From NCBI RefSeq assembly GCF_000710915.1, contig NZ_BAUA01000035.1:1-64000 (forward strand): a stretch of 64,000 nucleotides of DNA, read 5' to 3'. This DNA comes from Nocardia brasiliensis IFM 10847 (GTDB lineage: Bacteria; Actinomycetota; Actinomycetes; Mycobacteriales; Mycobacteriaceae). The notes below the pieces were generated by a model. That model had not been told where the DNA came from. It did no database searches and saw only the letters and a program-made list of their open reading frames with translations. Made by a program: the position numbers and the translations under genes. Shown in pieces: positions 26,208 through 35,506 of this stretch. The stretch's first letter is position 1. Every line of letters starts with the position of its first letter.

Positions 26208-27211
26208 GTGCGTCCACCGTCCCCGATGCCCTGGCCGGCGAACCCGCCACGGACGCGAAAGCACCCCGCGACGAACACGAAACCCCCTCGCAGACAACCA
26301 CCCCGACCGTGGCCAAGCCCTGGCACCCGTGGCGGTGGGTGATCAGCGCGATCGCGTTGATCCTGCTCGCCCAGTTCGTGCACGGCCTGGTGACCAACCC
26401 CGGCTGGGATTGGCCGACGTTCGCGAAGTACATCACCGCGAAGTCGGTGCTGTCGGCTTTGCGGGTGACGCTGGAGCTCACCGCGTGGGGTACCGCGCTC
26501 GGCTTCCTGCTCGGCACCGCGCTGGCCATCGCGCGCCTGTCGAACAACCCGGTGCTGCGGGTGATCTCGTGGTGCTACATCTGGGCGTTCCGCTCGATCC
26601 CGCTGATCGTGCAACTGCTGTTCTGGTTCAACATCGCCTACCTCTACAACACGCTGTCGGTCGGGATCCCGTTCGGCCCCGCGTTTTTCACGTTCGAGGT
26701 GAACGGCGTGATCAGCGGTTTCACCGCGGCGGTGATCGGGCTCGCGCTGCATCAGGCCGCGTATTCGGCCGAGATCATCCGGGCGGGCATCATCTCGGTG
26801 GACGCGGGTCAACTGGAAGCCGCTGCGGCGCTGGGTATTCCGCGGGTGCGGCAGTTCCGCACGATCGTGGTCCCGCAGGCGATGCGGTCCATCCTGCCGA
26901 ACGCGACCAACGAGGTGATCAGCCTGTTCAAGGGCACCTCGATCGTGTCGGTGATGGCGATCGCCGAGCTGTTCTATCAGGTGCAGGTGATCTACGGCCG
27001 CAACGGCCGGGTGGTGCCGCTGCTCATGGTCGCCACCGCCTGGTACATCGTGCTGACCACCGTGCTGTCGGTGGCGCAGTTCTACATCGAACGGCACTAC
27101 GCCAAGGGCGCGCAGCGCACGCCTCCACCGTCGCCGCTGCAGCGCGTCCGGCTCGAGCTGCGTGAGATCGCCGAATCCGGTTCCGCCGCACCACGAGGAG
27201 CGACTCGATGA
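26204..27211 (+). CDS. Polar amino acid ABC transporter permease
   Basis: Membrane subunit of an ABC importer of the His/Glu/Gln/cystine family (HisM type). The 335-residue protein has a hydrophilic N-terminal tail of about 40 residues, then five or six membrane helices. The cytoplasmic coupling loop EAAAALGIPRVRQFRTIVVP is the EAA motif that contacts the ATPase. It overlaps the mini-ORF upstream and the ATPase downstream by 4 bp each. Riboswitch control and the oxidoreductases in the operon suggest a sulfur-containing amino acid or cystine as the substrate. Confidence 0.9.
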   Translation: MSASTVPDALAGEPATDAKAPRDEHETPSQTTTPTVAKPWHPWRWVISAIALILLAQFVHGLVTNPGWDWPTFAKYITAKSVLSALRVTLELTAWGTALGFLLGTALAIARLSNNPVLRVISWCYIWAFRSIPLIVQLLFWFNIAYLYNTLSVGIPFGPAFFTFEVNGVISGFTAAVIGLALHQAAYSAEIIRAGIISVDAGQLEAAAALGIPRVRQFRTIVVPQAMRSILPNATNEVISLFKGTSIVSVMAIAELFYQVQVIYGRNGRVVPLLMVATAWYIVLTTVLSVAQFYIERHYAKGAQRTPPPSPLQRVRLELREIAESGSAAPRGATR

Positions 27212-27975
27212 CCGCCGCCACCGCCGTGGAGGTCCGCGGCGTCCGCAAGTCTTTCGGCGCGCACGAGGTGCTGCGGGGTATCGACCTGACCGTCCGATCC
27301 GGCGAGGTGGTGACGGTGATCGGTCCATCCGGTTCGGGCAAGTCGACGCTGCTGCGGGTGATCAACCACCTGGAGTCGCTGGACGCCGGCACCGTGCACA
27401 TCGACGGCGAGCTGATCGGCTATCGCCTGCGCCGCAACACCTTGCACGCGCTGCCTGATCGGGAGGTGCGCAAGCAGCGCTCCCGCATCGGCTTCGTCTT
27501 CCAGCAGTTCAATCTGTTCCCGCATCTGACGGTGCTCGACAACGTCACGCTCGCACCGCTTTCCGCGCAGCGCCGCGACCGTAGGGAGGTCGAGGCCGAG
27601 GCACGGTTGCTGCTGGACCGGGTCGGCATCGGCGCGCTGGCCGACGCCTACCCGCGCACGTTGTCCGGCGGTCAGCAGCAGCGGGTGGCGATCGCGCGCG
27701 CACTCGCGTTGCGGCCCCGCGTGATCCTGTTCGACGAGCCGACTTCCGCGCTCGACCCGGAGCTGGTCGGCGAGGTGCTCGACGTGATCCGCGATCTCGC
27801 GCAGGGCGGCACCGCACTGGTGATCGTCACCCATGAGATCGGCTTCGCCCGCGAGATCGCCGACACCGTCGTGTTTCTCGACGCGGGCGCCGTCGTGGAA
27901 CAGGGCCCGCCCGCGGCCGTGCTCGACCACCCCGAACATCCGCGCACCCGCGCGTTCCTCTCCAGAGTCCGCTGA
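27208..27975 (+). CDS. Polar amino acid ABC transporter ATP-binding protein
   Basis: The 255-residue ATPase powers the importer. It has Walker A GPSGSGKST near residue 36, the Q loop FVFQQFNLFPHLTV, signature [15 protein letters not shown], Walker [15 protein letters not shown] and the switch His in VTHEIGFA. All are intact. The FNLFPH stretch is typical of polar amino acid (HisP/GlnQ) ATPases. The last base of its TGA is the first of the next ATG. Confidence 0.94.
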   Translation: MTAATAVEVRGVRKSFGAHEVLRGIDLTVRSGEVVTVIGPSGSGKSTLLRVINHLESLDAGTVHIDGELIGYRLRRNTLHALPDREVRKQRSRIGFVFQQFNLFPHLTVLDNVTLAPLSAQRRDRREVEAEARLLLDRVGIGALADAYPRTLSGGQQQRVAIARALALRPRVILFDEPTSALDPELVGEVLDVIRDLAQGGTALVIVTHEIGFAREIADTVVFLDAGAVVEQGPPAAVLDHPEHPRTRAFLSRVR

Positions 27976-28949
27976 TGAACAGGTATCCGATGAAGCTTTC
28001 CGCCCTGGCCACCGCCGCCGCGACCGCCGTCGTGCTGCTGGCCACCGGTTGCACCGATCCCGAGGCCGAGTCGCAGGCACAGCCCGCCGGTGCGATCTCG
28101 TTCGATCTTTCGGCCGCCCAGGCCGGCCGCGTCCGCGCGCAAAAGGTGGACAGCATCGCCGCCGAAGTGCCGCAGGCGATCCGGGACCGGGGCACGCTGG
28201 TGGTGACCGGCGCGTCCGGCACCGCGCCGCCGCTGCGTTTCTACGCCGACGACGACAAGACCGTCGTCGGCTCGGAGGTCGATTTCGCCTCCTTGATCGC
28301 CGATATCCTCGGGCTGAAACTCGATGCGCAGGTGGCGGATTGGTCGCAGAACTTCGTCCGCATCGATTCCGGCGAGGTGGACGCCTTCATCTCCAACGTC
28401 ACGGTGACCGAGGAGCGCAAGGAGAAGTACGACTTTGCCACCTACCGCAACGACACCGTCGCGCTGGAGGTGCCCAAGCAGAGCACCCTCGACTACCAGG
28501 ACCGTAAGAGCCTGGCGGGCAAGCGGATCGGCGTCGGCACCGGCACCAACCAGGAGCAGTTGCTGGTGAAGTGGAACGAGCAGAACCGCGCGGACGGTCT
28601 GGCGCCCATCGATATCGCGTATTTCCAGCAGGTCAGCGACTACTACCTGGCGCTCGCCTCGCAACGGCTGGACGGCTACATCGGACCGAATCCGACGGCG
28701 ATCTATCACTCCAGCACGGCGAACCAGACCAAGATCCTGGCCACCTTCTCCGGCGCGGGTGAGGCGCTGCAGGGCGAGATCGCGGTGCTCACCAAGAAGA
28801 ACACCGGGCTGGTCACCGCGATCCAGCACGCGCTGAACTACGCCATCGAGCACGGCACCTATCAGCAGGTGATCGATCGGTGGGGCCTGAAGTCCGAGCA
28901 GGTCACCGAGTCCCGGATCAATCCGCCCGGCCTGCCGAAACAGCGGTGA
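27975..28949 (+). CDS. Extracellular solute-binding lipoprotein, family 3
   Basis: Ligand-binding subunit of the importer, 324 residues. The signal peptide ends in lipobox ATGC (Cys26, counted from ATG 27975; the second Met at residue 6 is an equally good start). The mature part follows the family 3 pattern: IRDRGTLVVTGASGTAPPLR, then DILGLKLDAQVADWSQNF and SNVTVTEERKEKYDFATY, the loop that closes over the ligand amino group. The exact ligand is unknown; cystine, methionine or a related sulfur compound is inferred from the SAM riboswitch. Confidence 0.9.
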   Translation: MNRYPMKLSALATAAATAVVLLATGCTDPEAESQAQPAGAISFDLSAAQAGRVRAQKVDSIAAEVPQAIRDRGTLVVTGASGTAPPLRFYADDDKTVVGSEVDFASLIADILGLKLDAQVADWSQNFVRIDSGEVDAFISNVTVTEERKEKYDFATYRNDTVALEVPKQSTLDYQDRKSLAGKRIGVGTGTNQEQLLVKWNEQNRADGLAPIDIAYFQQVSDYYLALASQRLDGYIGPNPTAIYHSSTANQTKILATFSGAGEALQGEIAVLTKKNTGLVTAIQHALNYAIEHGTYQQVIDRWGLKSEQVTESRINPPGLPKQR

Positions 28950-28953
28950 TCGC

Positions 28954-30066
28954 ATGAAGTTCCTCTTGTTCACCCTGGTCACTCGCGTACCCGACCCGAC
29001 CACCGGACGGCTGCCCGGCACCAGGGAACGCCTGTTGAATGTCGTCGAACAGGCCAAGCTGGCCGAGGATCTCGGCTACGACGGGTTCGCCGTCGGTGAG
29101 CGGCACGAGGATCCGTTCCTCTCGGCCGCACCGCCGGTGATCCTGAGCCACCTCGCCGCGGTCACTTCGCGCATCACGCTGTTCACCGCGGTCACCACGT
29201 TGAGCCTGCTCGATCCGGTGCGCGCGTTCGAGGACTACTCGACGCTGGACAACCTGTCCGGCGGGCGGCTGGAGCTGATCATCGGCAAGGGCAACGGGGC
29301 CGCGCAAGCCGAGCTGTTCCACGTCACCACCGACGACCAGTGGGACCGCAATCGCGAAGGCTACGAACTGTTCCGGGCGCTGTGGGACAGTGACAGCGTC
29401 ACCTGGTCGGGCCGGTTCCGGCCGGAACTGAAGAACGCCAAGGCCTTACCGCGACCGTGGCAGCCGCGGGTGCGGATCTGGCACGGCAGCGCGACGAGCC
29501 GGGATTCGGTGGAACTCGCCGCGCGCAACGGCGATCCGCTGTTCTCGGCCAACGTCACCTATTCGATCGAACCGTACGCCGAACTGGTCCGGTATTACCG
29601 GGAGCGCTGGGCGTTCCACGGGCACGATCCGGCCGCGGCGCTGGTCGGTGCGGGCACGGCGGGCTTCCATGTGGCGCGCACCTCGCAGCAGGCCAGGGAC
29701 GGCTACCGGCCGATCTTCGAGGCGCGACTGGCGTTGGCGCGCAAGCACGGCCTGCCGATCGTGTTCGAGACGCTCGACGATTTCCTCGCCCGCAGTTCGG
29801 CTCTGGTCGGCAGTCCGGAACAGGTGATCGACAAGGTGGGCAGGCAGCACGAGCAGTTCGGGCACGAGGTGATCCACCTGTCCGCCGAACGCGACGGCCG
29901 CTCCGAGATCGATTACCTGGACGGCCTCGCCCTGTTCCAGACCGAGGTGGCGCCGGAACTGCGCCGTCGCATTCCCAGCCGCCCCTTGGCCACCGGCACC
30001 GACACCGTCGATTTCGACCCGCGTGACGTGCTCGTCCGCACCGATACCTCTGGAGTTACCCCGTGA
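28954..30066 (+). CDS. Luciferase-like flavin-dependent monooxygenase
   Basis: A 370-residue TIM-barrel oxidoreductase of the bacterial luciferase superfamily. Family features include AKLAEDLGYDGFAVGERH near residue 35, the ITLFTAVTTLSLLDPVRAFE strand, and LDNLSGGRLELIIGKG, the flavin phosphate loop. It is of the class annotated in corynebacteria as CE1758-like. Such enzymes use reduced FMN supplied by a separate reductase, none of which is seen in this window. It sits 4 bp after the binding-protein gene and overlaps the next gene by GTGA. Oxidative release of sulfur from an imported compound is a plausible role. Confidence 0.85.
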   Translation: MKFLLFTLVTRVPDPTTGRLPGTRERLLNVVEQAKLAEDLGYDGFAVGERHEDPFLSAAPPVILSHLAAVTSRITLFTAVTTLSLLDPVRAFEDYSTLDNLSGGRLELIIGKGNGAAQAELFHVTTDDQWDRNREGYELFRALWDSDSVTWSGRFRPELKNAKALPRPWQPRVRIWHGSATSRDSVELAARNGDPLFSANVTYSIEPYAELVRYYRERWAFHGHDPAAALVGAGTAGFHVARTSQQARDGYRPIFEARLALARKHGLPIVFETLDDFLARSSALVGSPEQVIDKVGRQHEQFGHEVIHLSAERDGRSEIDYLDGLALFQTEVAPELRRRIPSRPLATGTDTVDFDPRDVLVRTDTSGVTP

Positions 30067-31682
30067 TCCGATCCCGCCCCCGAATCGTCGCGCTGGCAGG
30101 CGCATTGGCCGCGGCGACCACGCTGGCCGCCTGCGGCGCCGATTCGGCCGCGCCCGGCGGCGACGCCGGCCCACCGCAGCCGGGCGGCACCCTGCGCTAC
30201 GGCTTGTCCCAGGCGCCGACCTGCTCGGACCCGGCCCAGGCGGGCACCAACCAAACCCTCTACGTGACAAGGCAGATCGTCGATTCGCTGACCGATCAGG
30301 ACCCGAAGACCGGCGAGCTGAAGCCGTGGCTGGCACAGAGCTGGGAGGTGAGCCCGGACGCGAAGGTGTTCACCTTCCATCTGACCGACGGCGTCACCTT
30401 CAGTGACGGCACCCCGCTCACCGCGGATTCGGTCAAGCAGACCTTCGATTCGGTGCTCCGGCTCGGGTCCGCCAAGGCTCCGCTCGCGGGCAGCTATCTC
30501 ACCAACTACGTGGGCACCACGGCCGTCGACAAGCTGACCGCGCGGATCGAGTTCAGCAAGCCGAACGCGCAGTTCTTGCAGGCGTCCTCGACCACCCAGC
30601 TGGGCATCCTCGCCGCGGCCACCACGGCGAAGCCGGCCGAACAGCGCTGCCTCGGCGACAACATCGGCAGCGGGCCGTTCACCTACGCGAACTACCGCCA
30701 GGACGCCTCCGCGACACTGGCCAAGCGCACCGGCTACCAGTGGGGTTCGGCCGTGTTCGCGCATCGCGGCGAGGCCTACCTGGACAAGATCGAGTTCACG
30801 GTCGTGCCCGAATCCGGCGTGCGCACCGGCAGTCTCGCCTCGGGACAGCTGGACGCGATCAGCGATGCGCTGCCGCAGGACGCACCGCAGATCGAGGCGA
30901 CGGGTGGCCGCATCCTGAGCACCGCGAATCCCGGTGTGCCGTTCGGCTTCCAGACCAACGTGACGCGCGGGCCGCTGCGCGATCCGGCGGTGCGCCAAGC
31001 CCTGCTGCCCGCGATCGACCGTAAGCAGCTGGTGGACACCGTGCTCGGGCCGCAGTTCAAGCCCGCGACCAGTGTGCTGGCCAGCAGCACACCCGGCTAC
31101 CGGGACTTCTCGGCGCGACTGGCTTACGACCCGGCCAAAGCCGAAGGCATTCTCGATCAGGCGGGCTGGGTACCCGGCAGCGACGGCATCCGCGTCAAGG
31201 ACGGTGCGCGCCTGTCCTTCTCGGTGCTGTTCAGTCAGGTGTTCGCGGGCAATCAGGCGATCATCGAACTGGTGCAGCAGCAGCTGCGGCAGATCGGGGT
31301 GGAGCTGAAGCTGGACCTGGTGTCGATCGCCGAGACCACGGCGCGACAGGGCACCAAGGATTTCGACACCAGCTATGGCAACACCACCCGCGCCGACGGC
31401 GACATCCTGCGTACCTCGTTCGGCCTGGACGGCCGCAACCTCAATGCGCGCGAGGCCGTTCCGGCACTGGACGACGCGTTGAACGGACAGCTGAGCACCG
31501 CCGACACCGCTACTCGCAACACCCTCATCGGCACCGCCCAGCAGCAGGTGCTCGACGCGGGCCTGTTGATTCCGACGGTGGAGCTGTCCCAAGCGATCGG
31601 TGCGAGCAGCACCACCCGGGATCTGAAGTTCGAAGCCTCGGCCCGGCTACAGTTCTTCGACACCTGGCTGAGCGGGCGGTAG
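30063..31682 (+). CDS. Peptide-type ABC transporter solute-binding lipoprotein, family 5
   Basis: A 539-residue DppA/OppA-class binding protein. The GTG at 30063 overlaps the preceding stop. The signal peptide ends with lipobox LAAC (Cys24). The body shows the family 5 signature: the early RQIVDSLTDQDPKTGELKPW, LAQSWEVSPDAKVFTFHLTD and GVTFSDGTPLTADSVKQTF. It begins a second complete importer (binding protein, two permeases, double ATPase) for peptides, nickel or other bulky solutes; in this operon a sulfur-bearing peptide or sulfonate-like compound is likely. Confidence 0.92.
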   Translation: MIRSRPRIVALAGALAAATTLAACGADSAAPGGDAGPPQPGGTLRYGLSQAPTCSDPAQAGTNQTLYVTRQIVDSLTDQDPKTGELKPWLAQSWEVSPDAKVFTFHLTDGVTFSDGTPLTADSVKQTFDSVLRLGSAKAPLAGSYLTNYVGTTAVDKLTARIEFSKPNAQFLQASSTTQLGILAAATTAKPAEQRCLGDNIGSGPFTYANYRQDASATLAKRTGYQWGSAVFAHRGEAYLDKIEFTVVPESGVRTGSLASGQLDAISDALPQDAPQIEATGGRILSTANPGVPFGFQTNVTRGPLRDPAVRQALLPAIDRKQLVDTVLGPQFKPATSVLASSTPGYRDFSARLAYDPAKAEGILDQAGWVPGSDGIRVKDGARLSFSVLFSQVFAGNQAIIELVQQQLRQIGVELKLDLVSIAETTARQGTKDFDTSYGNTTRADGDILRTSFGLDGRNLNAREAVPALDDALNGQLSTADTATRNTLIGTAQQQVLDAGLLIPTVELSQAIGASSTTRDLKFEASARLQFFDTWLSGR

Positions 31683-31684
31683 CG

Positions 31685-32695
31685 ATGGCGCGCTATCTGG
31701 CTTCGCGGGTCCTGCAGGCGATCTGGGTGCTGTGGGCGGCGTTCACCATCTCGTTCGTGGTGCTGTATCTGCTGCCCGCCGACCCGATCTCGATCGCGGC
31801 CGACGGCGCCGGTGCGGGCACCCCGGTGGACAAGGCCGCCATCGCCGAGTTGCAGGCCCGCTACGGGCTGGATCGTCCGCTGTGGGAACAGTATTGGACC
31901 GCGCTCGGGCACGCGGCGCGCGGCGATCTGGGCCATTCCATCGTGACCGGCCAGCCGGTCACCGGCGCGATCGGTGACGCGTTGCCCGCGACACTCGAAC
32001 TGGCCGGGCTCGCATTGCTTTTCGCGACCGTCGGCGGGGTGACGCTGGCACTGGCGGCCGGCTACACGCGGCGGCCGTGGCTGCGCAGCGCGCTCGGCGC
32101 GCTCCCATCGCTCGGTGTGTCGGTGCCGACCTTCTGGACCGGATTGCTGCTGCTGCAACTGTTCTCGTTCCAATTGCGCTGGGTTCCGGCGTTCGGTGGG
32201 CACGGGATCGCGGGCACGATCCTGCCCGCCCTCACGCTCGGTCTGCCGATCGGCGCGGTGATCGCCCAGGTGCTCACCGCCGGACTGGCATCGACCTGGC
32301 GGCAGCCGTTCGTCGACGTGGCACTGGCCAAAGGCGGCTCGCGCTGGTGGGTGCAGCGCCGACATGTGCTGCGCCCCGCCAGCGTGCCCACCTTCACCAT
32401 CGCGGGTGTGCTGGTCGGCAACATGCTCGCGGGCTCGGTGGTGGTGGAGACCGTCTTCGCCCGCCAGGGCGTGGGACGGCTCACCCAGACCGCTGTGCTG
32501 GCACAGGACATCCCGGTGGTGCAGGGCATCGTGCTGCTCACCTCGACGGTGTTCGTCACCGTGAATCTCGCGGTGGACCTGCTGTATCCGCTGCTCGATC
32601 CGCGGATCGCCGCCCGTTCCCGGCATGCGGCCGCCTCGGACGAGACACCGCGCCGCAGCACCGAGACCGCGGAGGTGGTCGCGAACCATGGTTGA
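31685..32695 (+). CDS. ABC transporter permease, DppB-like
   Basis: First permease of the second importer, 336 residues with six membrane helices. The N-terminus ASRVLQAIWVLWAAFTISFV and the large periplasmic loop with YGLDRPLWEQYWTALGHAAR are standard for DppB proteins. The coupling loop runs VDVALAKGGSRWWVQRRHVL, where the usual ARAKG is replaced by ALAKG. It starts with ATG 2 bp after the binding-protein stop and overlaps the next gene by 8 bp. Confidence 0.92.
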   Translation: MARYLASRVLQAIWVLWAAFTISFVVLYLLPADPISIAADGAGAGTPVDKAAIAELQARYGLDRPLWEQYWTALGHAARGDLGHSIVTGQPVTGAIGDALPATLELAGLALLFATVGGVTLALAAGYTRRPWLRSALGALPSLGVSVPTFWTGLLLLQLFSFQLRWVPAFGGHGIAGTILPALTLGLPIGAVIAQVLTAGLASTWRQPFVDVALAKGGSRWWVQRRHVLRPASVPTFTIAGVLVGNMLAGSVVVETVFARQGVGRLTQTAVLAQDIPVVQGIVLLTSTVFVTVNLAVDLLYPLLDPRIAARSRHAAASDETPRRSTETAEVVANHG

Positions 32696-33554
32696 CGTCC
32701 TCGAGGAGGGCCGCCGCGCCGCCCTCCCCCGGCTGCGCCGACCGGCGCTGCGCTGGAAGTGGTTGCGCGACAACGCGGTACTGCTGCTGTCCGGCGTGGT
32801 CGCGCTGCTCGCGGTCGGCTGGGCGTTGTTCCCTTCGGTGTTCGCCAGCGGCGACCCGCTGGTCGGCGTGCCCGCGCAGAAATTCCAGAGTCCCAGCGCC
32901 CAGCACTGGTTCGGCACCGACAATCTCGGCCGCGACCTGTACACGCGGATGGTGCACGGCGCCGGGCTCTCGCTCACCGCGACACTGGCCGCGGTGGGCA
33001 TCGCGCTGGTCGCCGGATCGATCCTCGGCCTGCTGTCCGGCGCCGCCGGCGGCGTGGTCGACACCGTCGTCATGCGCGTGATCGATGTGCTGCTGTCGAT
33101 TCCGGCGCTGCTGCTGTCGCTGGCGCTGGTCACCGCGCTCGGTTTCGGCACCCGCAATGTGGCGATCGCGGTGGGTGTTTCGCTGGTCGCCAACTTCGCC
33201 AGGGTTATGCGCTCGGAAGTGCTGCGGGTGCGGCAGGCGGCGTTCGTCGAGGCCGCGCGGGCGGGCGGGGCCCGCTGGCACACGGTGCTGCTGCGCCACG
33301 TGCTGCCCAACTCCTACCAACCGGTGCTCGCGCTGGCCGCGGTCGAGTTCGGCATGGCGGTGCTGGCGGTCTCGGCGCTGAGCTTCCTCGGCTACGGCGC
33401 GAAACCGCCCACACCCGAATGGGGCTCGCTGATCTCGGAGGGCCGCAACTATCTCGCCACCGCCTGGTGGATGACCACGCTGCCCGGCCTGGTCATCGTC
33501 GCGGTCGTGCTCGCCGCGCAGCGCCTGGGGCGCGCGGCAGGAAGGAACGAATAA
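32688..33554 (+). CDS. ABC transporter permease, DppC-like
   Basis: Second permease, 288 residues from ATG 32688. It has an N-terminal helix, then HWFGTDNLGRDLYTRMVHGA, the loop that defines DppC proteins, and the coupling loop FVEAARAGGARWHTVLLRHV. The C-terminus is GSLISEGRNYLATAWWMTTL and one more helix. An upstream frame extends into the previous gene but has no plausible start. It is 3 bp from the ATPase gene. Confidence 0.92.
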   Translation: MVDVLEEGRRAALPRLRRPALRWKWLRDNAVLLLSGVVALLAVGWALFPSVFASGDPLVGVPAQKFQSPSAQHWFGTDNLGRDLYTRMVHGAGLSLTATLAAVGIALVAGSILGLLSGAAGGVVDTVVMRVIDVLLSIPALLLSLALVTALGFGTRNVAIAVGVSLVANFARVMRSEVLRVRQAAFVEAARAGGARWHTVLLRHVLPNSYQPVLALAAVEFGMAVLAVSALSFLGYGAKPPTPEWGSLISEGRNYLATAWWMTTLPGLVIVAVVLAAQRLGRAAGRNE

Positions 33555-33557
33555 TCC

Positions 33558-35252
33558 ATGACCACCGCTTCTTCGCCCCGCACAGCGACCGTCGAGGACC
33601 GGCCGGGCGCTGCGTCGTGTGCCGAACCCGCGGAGCGGGAAGCAGATCCGCTGTTGCAGGTGCGCAACCTCCGGGTCCGGTACCGGACGGATACCGGCCC
33701 GGTGACCGCGCTGGCCGGCGTCTCGCTGAGCGTGGCGCGCGGCGAAGTGGTGGCCCTGGTCGGCGAATCCGGTTCGGGCAAGTCCACCCTCGCGCAGGCG
33801 GTGATCGGATTGCTCGGGAGCAATGCCGAGATCAGCGGCGGCACGGTGACGTTCGGTGGCCAAGTCGTCGACCTCGGATCGGAGCAGGCGCTGCGTCGGC
33901 TGCGCGGCGCCCGGATCGGTTTCGTGCCACAGGATCCCGGTTTGTCGCTGAACCCGGTGCGCCGCGTCGGCGATCAGGTGGCCGAGGCGCTCGTGGTGCA
34001 TCGGCTGGCCGACCGGCGTTCGGCCCGGGTCCGCGCGGTCGAACTGCTGGCCGACGCCGGGTTGGACCGCCCGGAACTACGCGAGGTGCAGTATCCGCAC
34101 GAGTTGTCCGGCGGACAGCGCCAGCGGGTGCTCATCGCGTCGGCGCTGGCTTGCGAACCGGAACTGGTGATCGCGGACGAGCCGACCAGCGCGTTGGACG
34201 CCACGGTGGCGCGCCGGGTGCTCGATCAGCTGGCCGCGCAGATCAGCGCCCGGGGCACCGCGGTGCTGCTGATCACGCACGACCTCGCCGTGGCCGCGGA
34301 ACGCGCGGATCGGCTCGTGGTGCTCAACGGTGGCGAGATCGTGGAGAGCGGGCCGACCGCGACGGTGCTCGCCGCACCCCGGCATCCGTACACGAAACGA
34401 CTGCTCGCCGCCGCGCCGAGCCTGGCTCCGCCGCGCGCGTACCGACCGCCCAGGCCGCGCGAGGGCGCTCCGCTGCTCGCACTACGCGAGGTGCACAAGC
34501 GTTTTCGCGCGCAGGCCGGCGGCTCGGTGACCGCGGTCGCCGGGGTGGGGTTCGAGCTGGGCCGCGGCGAAACCTTGGCGCTGGTGGGCGAATCCGGCTC
34601 GGGCAAGTCGACCACCGCGCGAATCGCGCTGCGCCTCACCGATCCCGACCGCGGCCGGGTTACCTTCGACGGCCACGAGCTCACCCGGGTGCGCGGCACC
34701 CGGCTGCGCACCCTCCGCAAGCGCTTTCAGGTCGTGTACCAGAACCCGTACTCGTCACTGGATCCGCGCTGGCGGGTCGGCACGATCATCGAGGAACCGT
34801 TGCGCGCCTATGGCGTCGGCGATCGGGCGGCGCGGCAGGCACGGGTGACCGAGTTGCTCGGGCAGGTGGCGCTGCCGGAAAGTTTCGCCCAGCGCCGGCC
34901 CGCGGAACTGTCCGGCGGGCAACGCCAACGCGTCGCGATCGCCCGCGCGCTCGCACTGCAGCCGGATCTGCTGGTGCTCGACGAGCCCGTCTCCGCTTTG
35001 GACGCCTCGGTGCAGGCACAGATCTTGGACCTGCTGGACCGGCTGCAGGCCGAGCTGGCCCTGAGCTACCTGTTCATCTCGCACGATCTGGCCGTGGTCC
35101 GGCGGATCAGCGACCACGTCGCGGTGATGCGGCACGGGCGCATCGTCGAATCCGGCCCCACCGCGGCGATTTTCGACGACCCGCAACACGAATACACCCG
35201 GGAACTGCTGTCCGCCATACCCACTCCCGCGCTCGCGAAAGGACAAGCCTGA
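33558..35252 (+). CDS. Double ATP-binding protein of the peptide-type ABC importer
   Basis: DppD and DppF are fused in a single 564-residue chain. The first half has Walker [10 protein letters not shown] near residue 68, signature LSGGQRQRV near 182 and Walker [15 protein letters not shown]. The second half has Walker A near 343, signature [10 protein letters not shown] near 450 and Walker [15 protein letters not shown]. Both sites look catalytically complete. The fused form is common in actinobacterial importers that act beside luciferase-like monooxygenases. Its stop shares one base with the next ATG. Confidence 0.93.
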   Translation: MTTASSPRTATVEDRPGAASCAEPAEREADPLLQVRNLRVRYRTDTGPVTALAGVSLSVARGEVVALVGESGSGKSTLAQAVIGLLGSNAEISGGTVTFGGQVVDLGSEQALRRLRGARIGFVPQDPGLSLNPVRRVGDQVAEALVVHRLADRRSARVRAVELLADAGLDRPELREVQYPHELSGGQRQRVLIASALACEPELVIADEPTSALDATVARRVLDQLAAQISARGTAVLLITHDLAVAAERADRLVVLNGGEIVESGPTATVLAAPRHPYTKRLLAAAPSLAPPRAYRPPRPREGAPLLALREVHKRFRAQAGGSVTAVAGVGFELGRGETLALVGESGSGKSTTARIALRLTDPDRGRVTFDGHELTRVRGTRLRTLRKRFQVVYQNPYSSLDPRWRVGTIIEEPLRAYGVGDRAARQARVTELLGQVALPESFAQRRPAELSGGQRQRVAIARALALQPDLLVLDEPVSALDASVQAQILDLLDRLQAELALSYLFISHDLAVVRRISDHVAVMRHGRIVESGPTAAIFDDPQHEYTRELLSAIPTPALAKGQA

Positions 35253-35506
35253 TGCCAGGTCCGACCTACCGCCACAGCCGGATACTCATCCGCACCGGAC
35301 ACCGGCCGCATTGCCGCAGCCAACCGGAGCCCGCCCAGCCGTCAGCCGGGCCGGTGCGACGCTGGTGGCGCCCGCGGTTGCGGGCCCCGGAACGCGCCGC
35401 CGCCACCGCACTGTGGCAGCACGCGTACTTCTTCGCCCCCGACATCGGCTGCGCCGGAACCCATCCCGCGGCGCGGCAGTGCATCGACTGGAAGGCACCC
35501 TTCTGA
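35252..35506 (+). CDS. Small protein (84 aa) of unknown function in the sulfur operon
   Basis: The frame is coupled at both ends: its ATG shares the A of the ATPase TGA, and the A of its own TGA starts the next ATG. The N-terminal half is basic and rich in Pro and Arg (HSRILIRTGHRPHCRSQPEP). The C-terminal half looks folded: LWQHAYFFAPDIGCAG, then ARQCIDWKAPF. There are three cysteines and many aromatic residues. No family is recognised. Tight coupling on both sides and the non-repetitive C-terminus make a real protein likely; it may be an accessory subunit of the oxidoreductase that follows. Confidence 0.55.
   Translation: MPGPTYRHSRILIRTGHRPHCRSQPEPAQPSAGPVRRWWRPRLRAPERAAATALWQHAYFFAPDIGCAGTHPAARQCIDWKAPF

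Noticed and set aside
28947..28957. Three-codon frame GTG ATC GCA TGA between binding protein and monooxygenase genes
   Set aside because: It has the same overlap geometry as the mini-ORFs but is too short to separate from chance.
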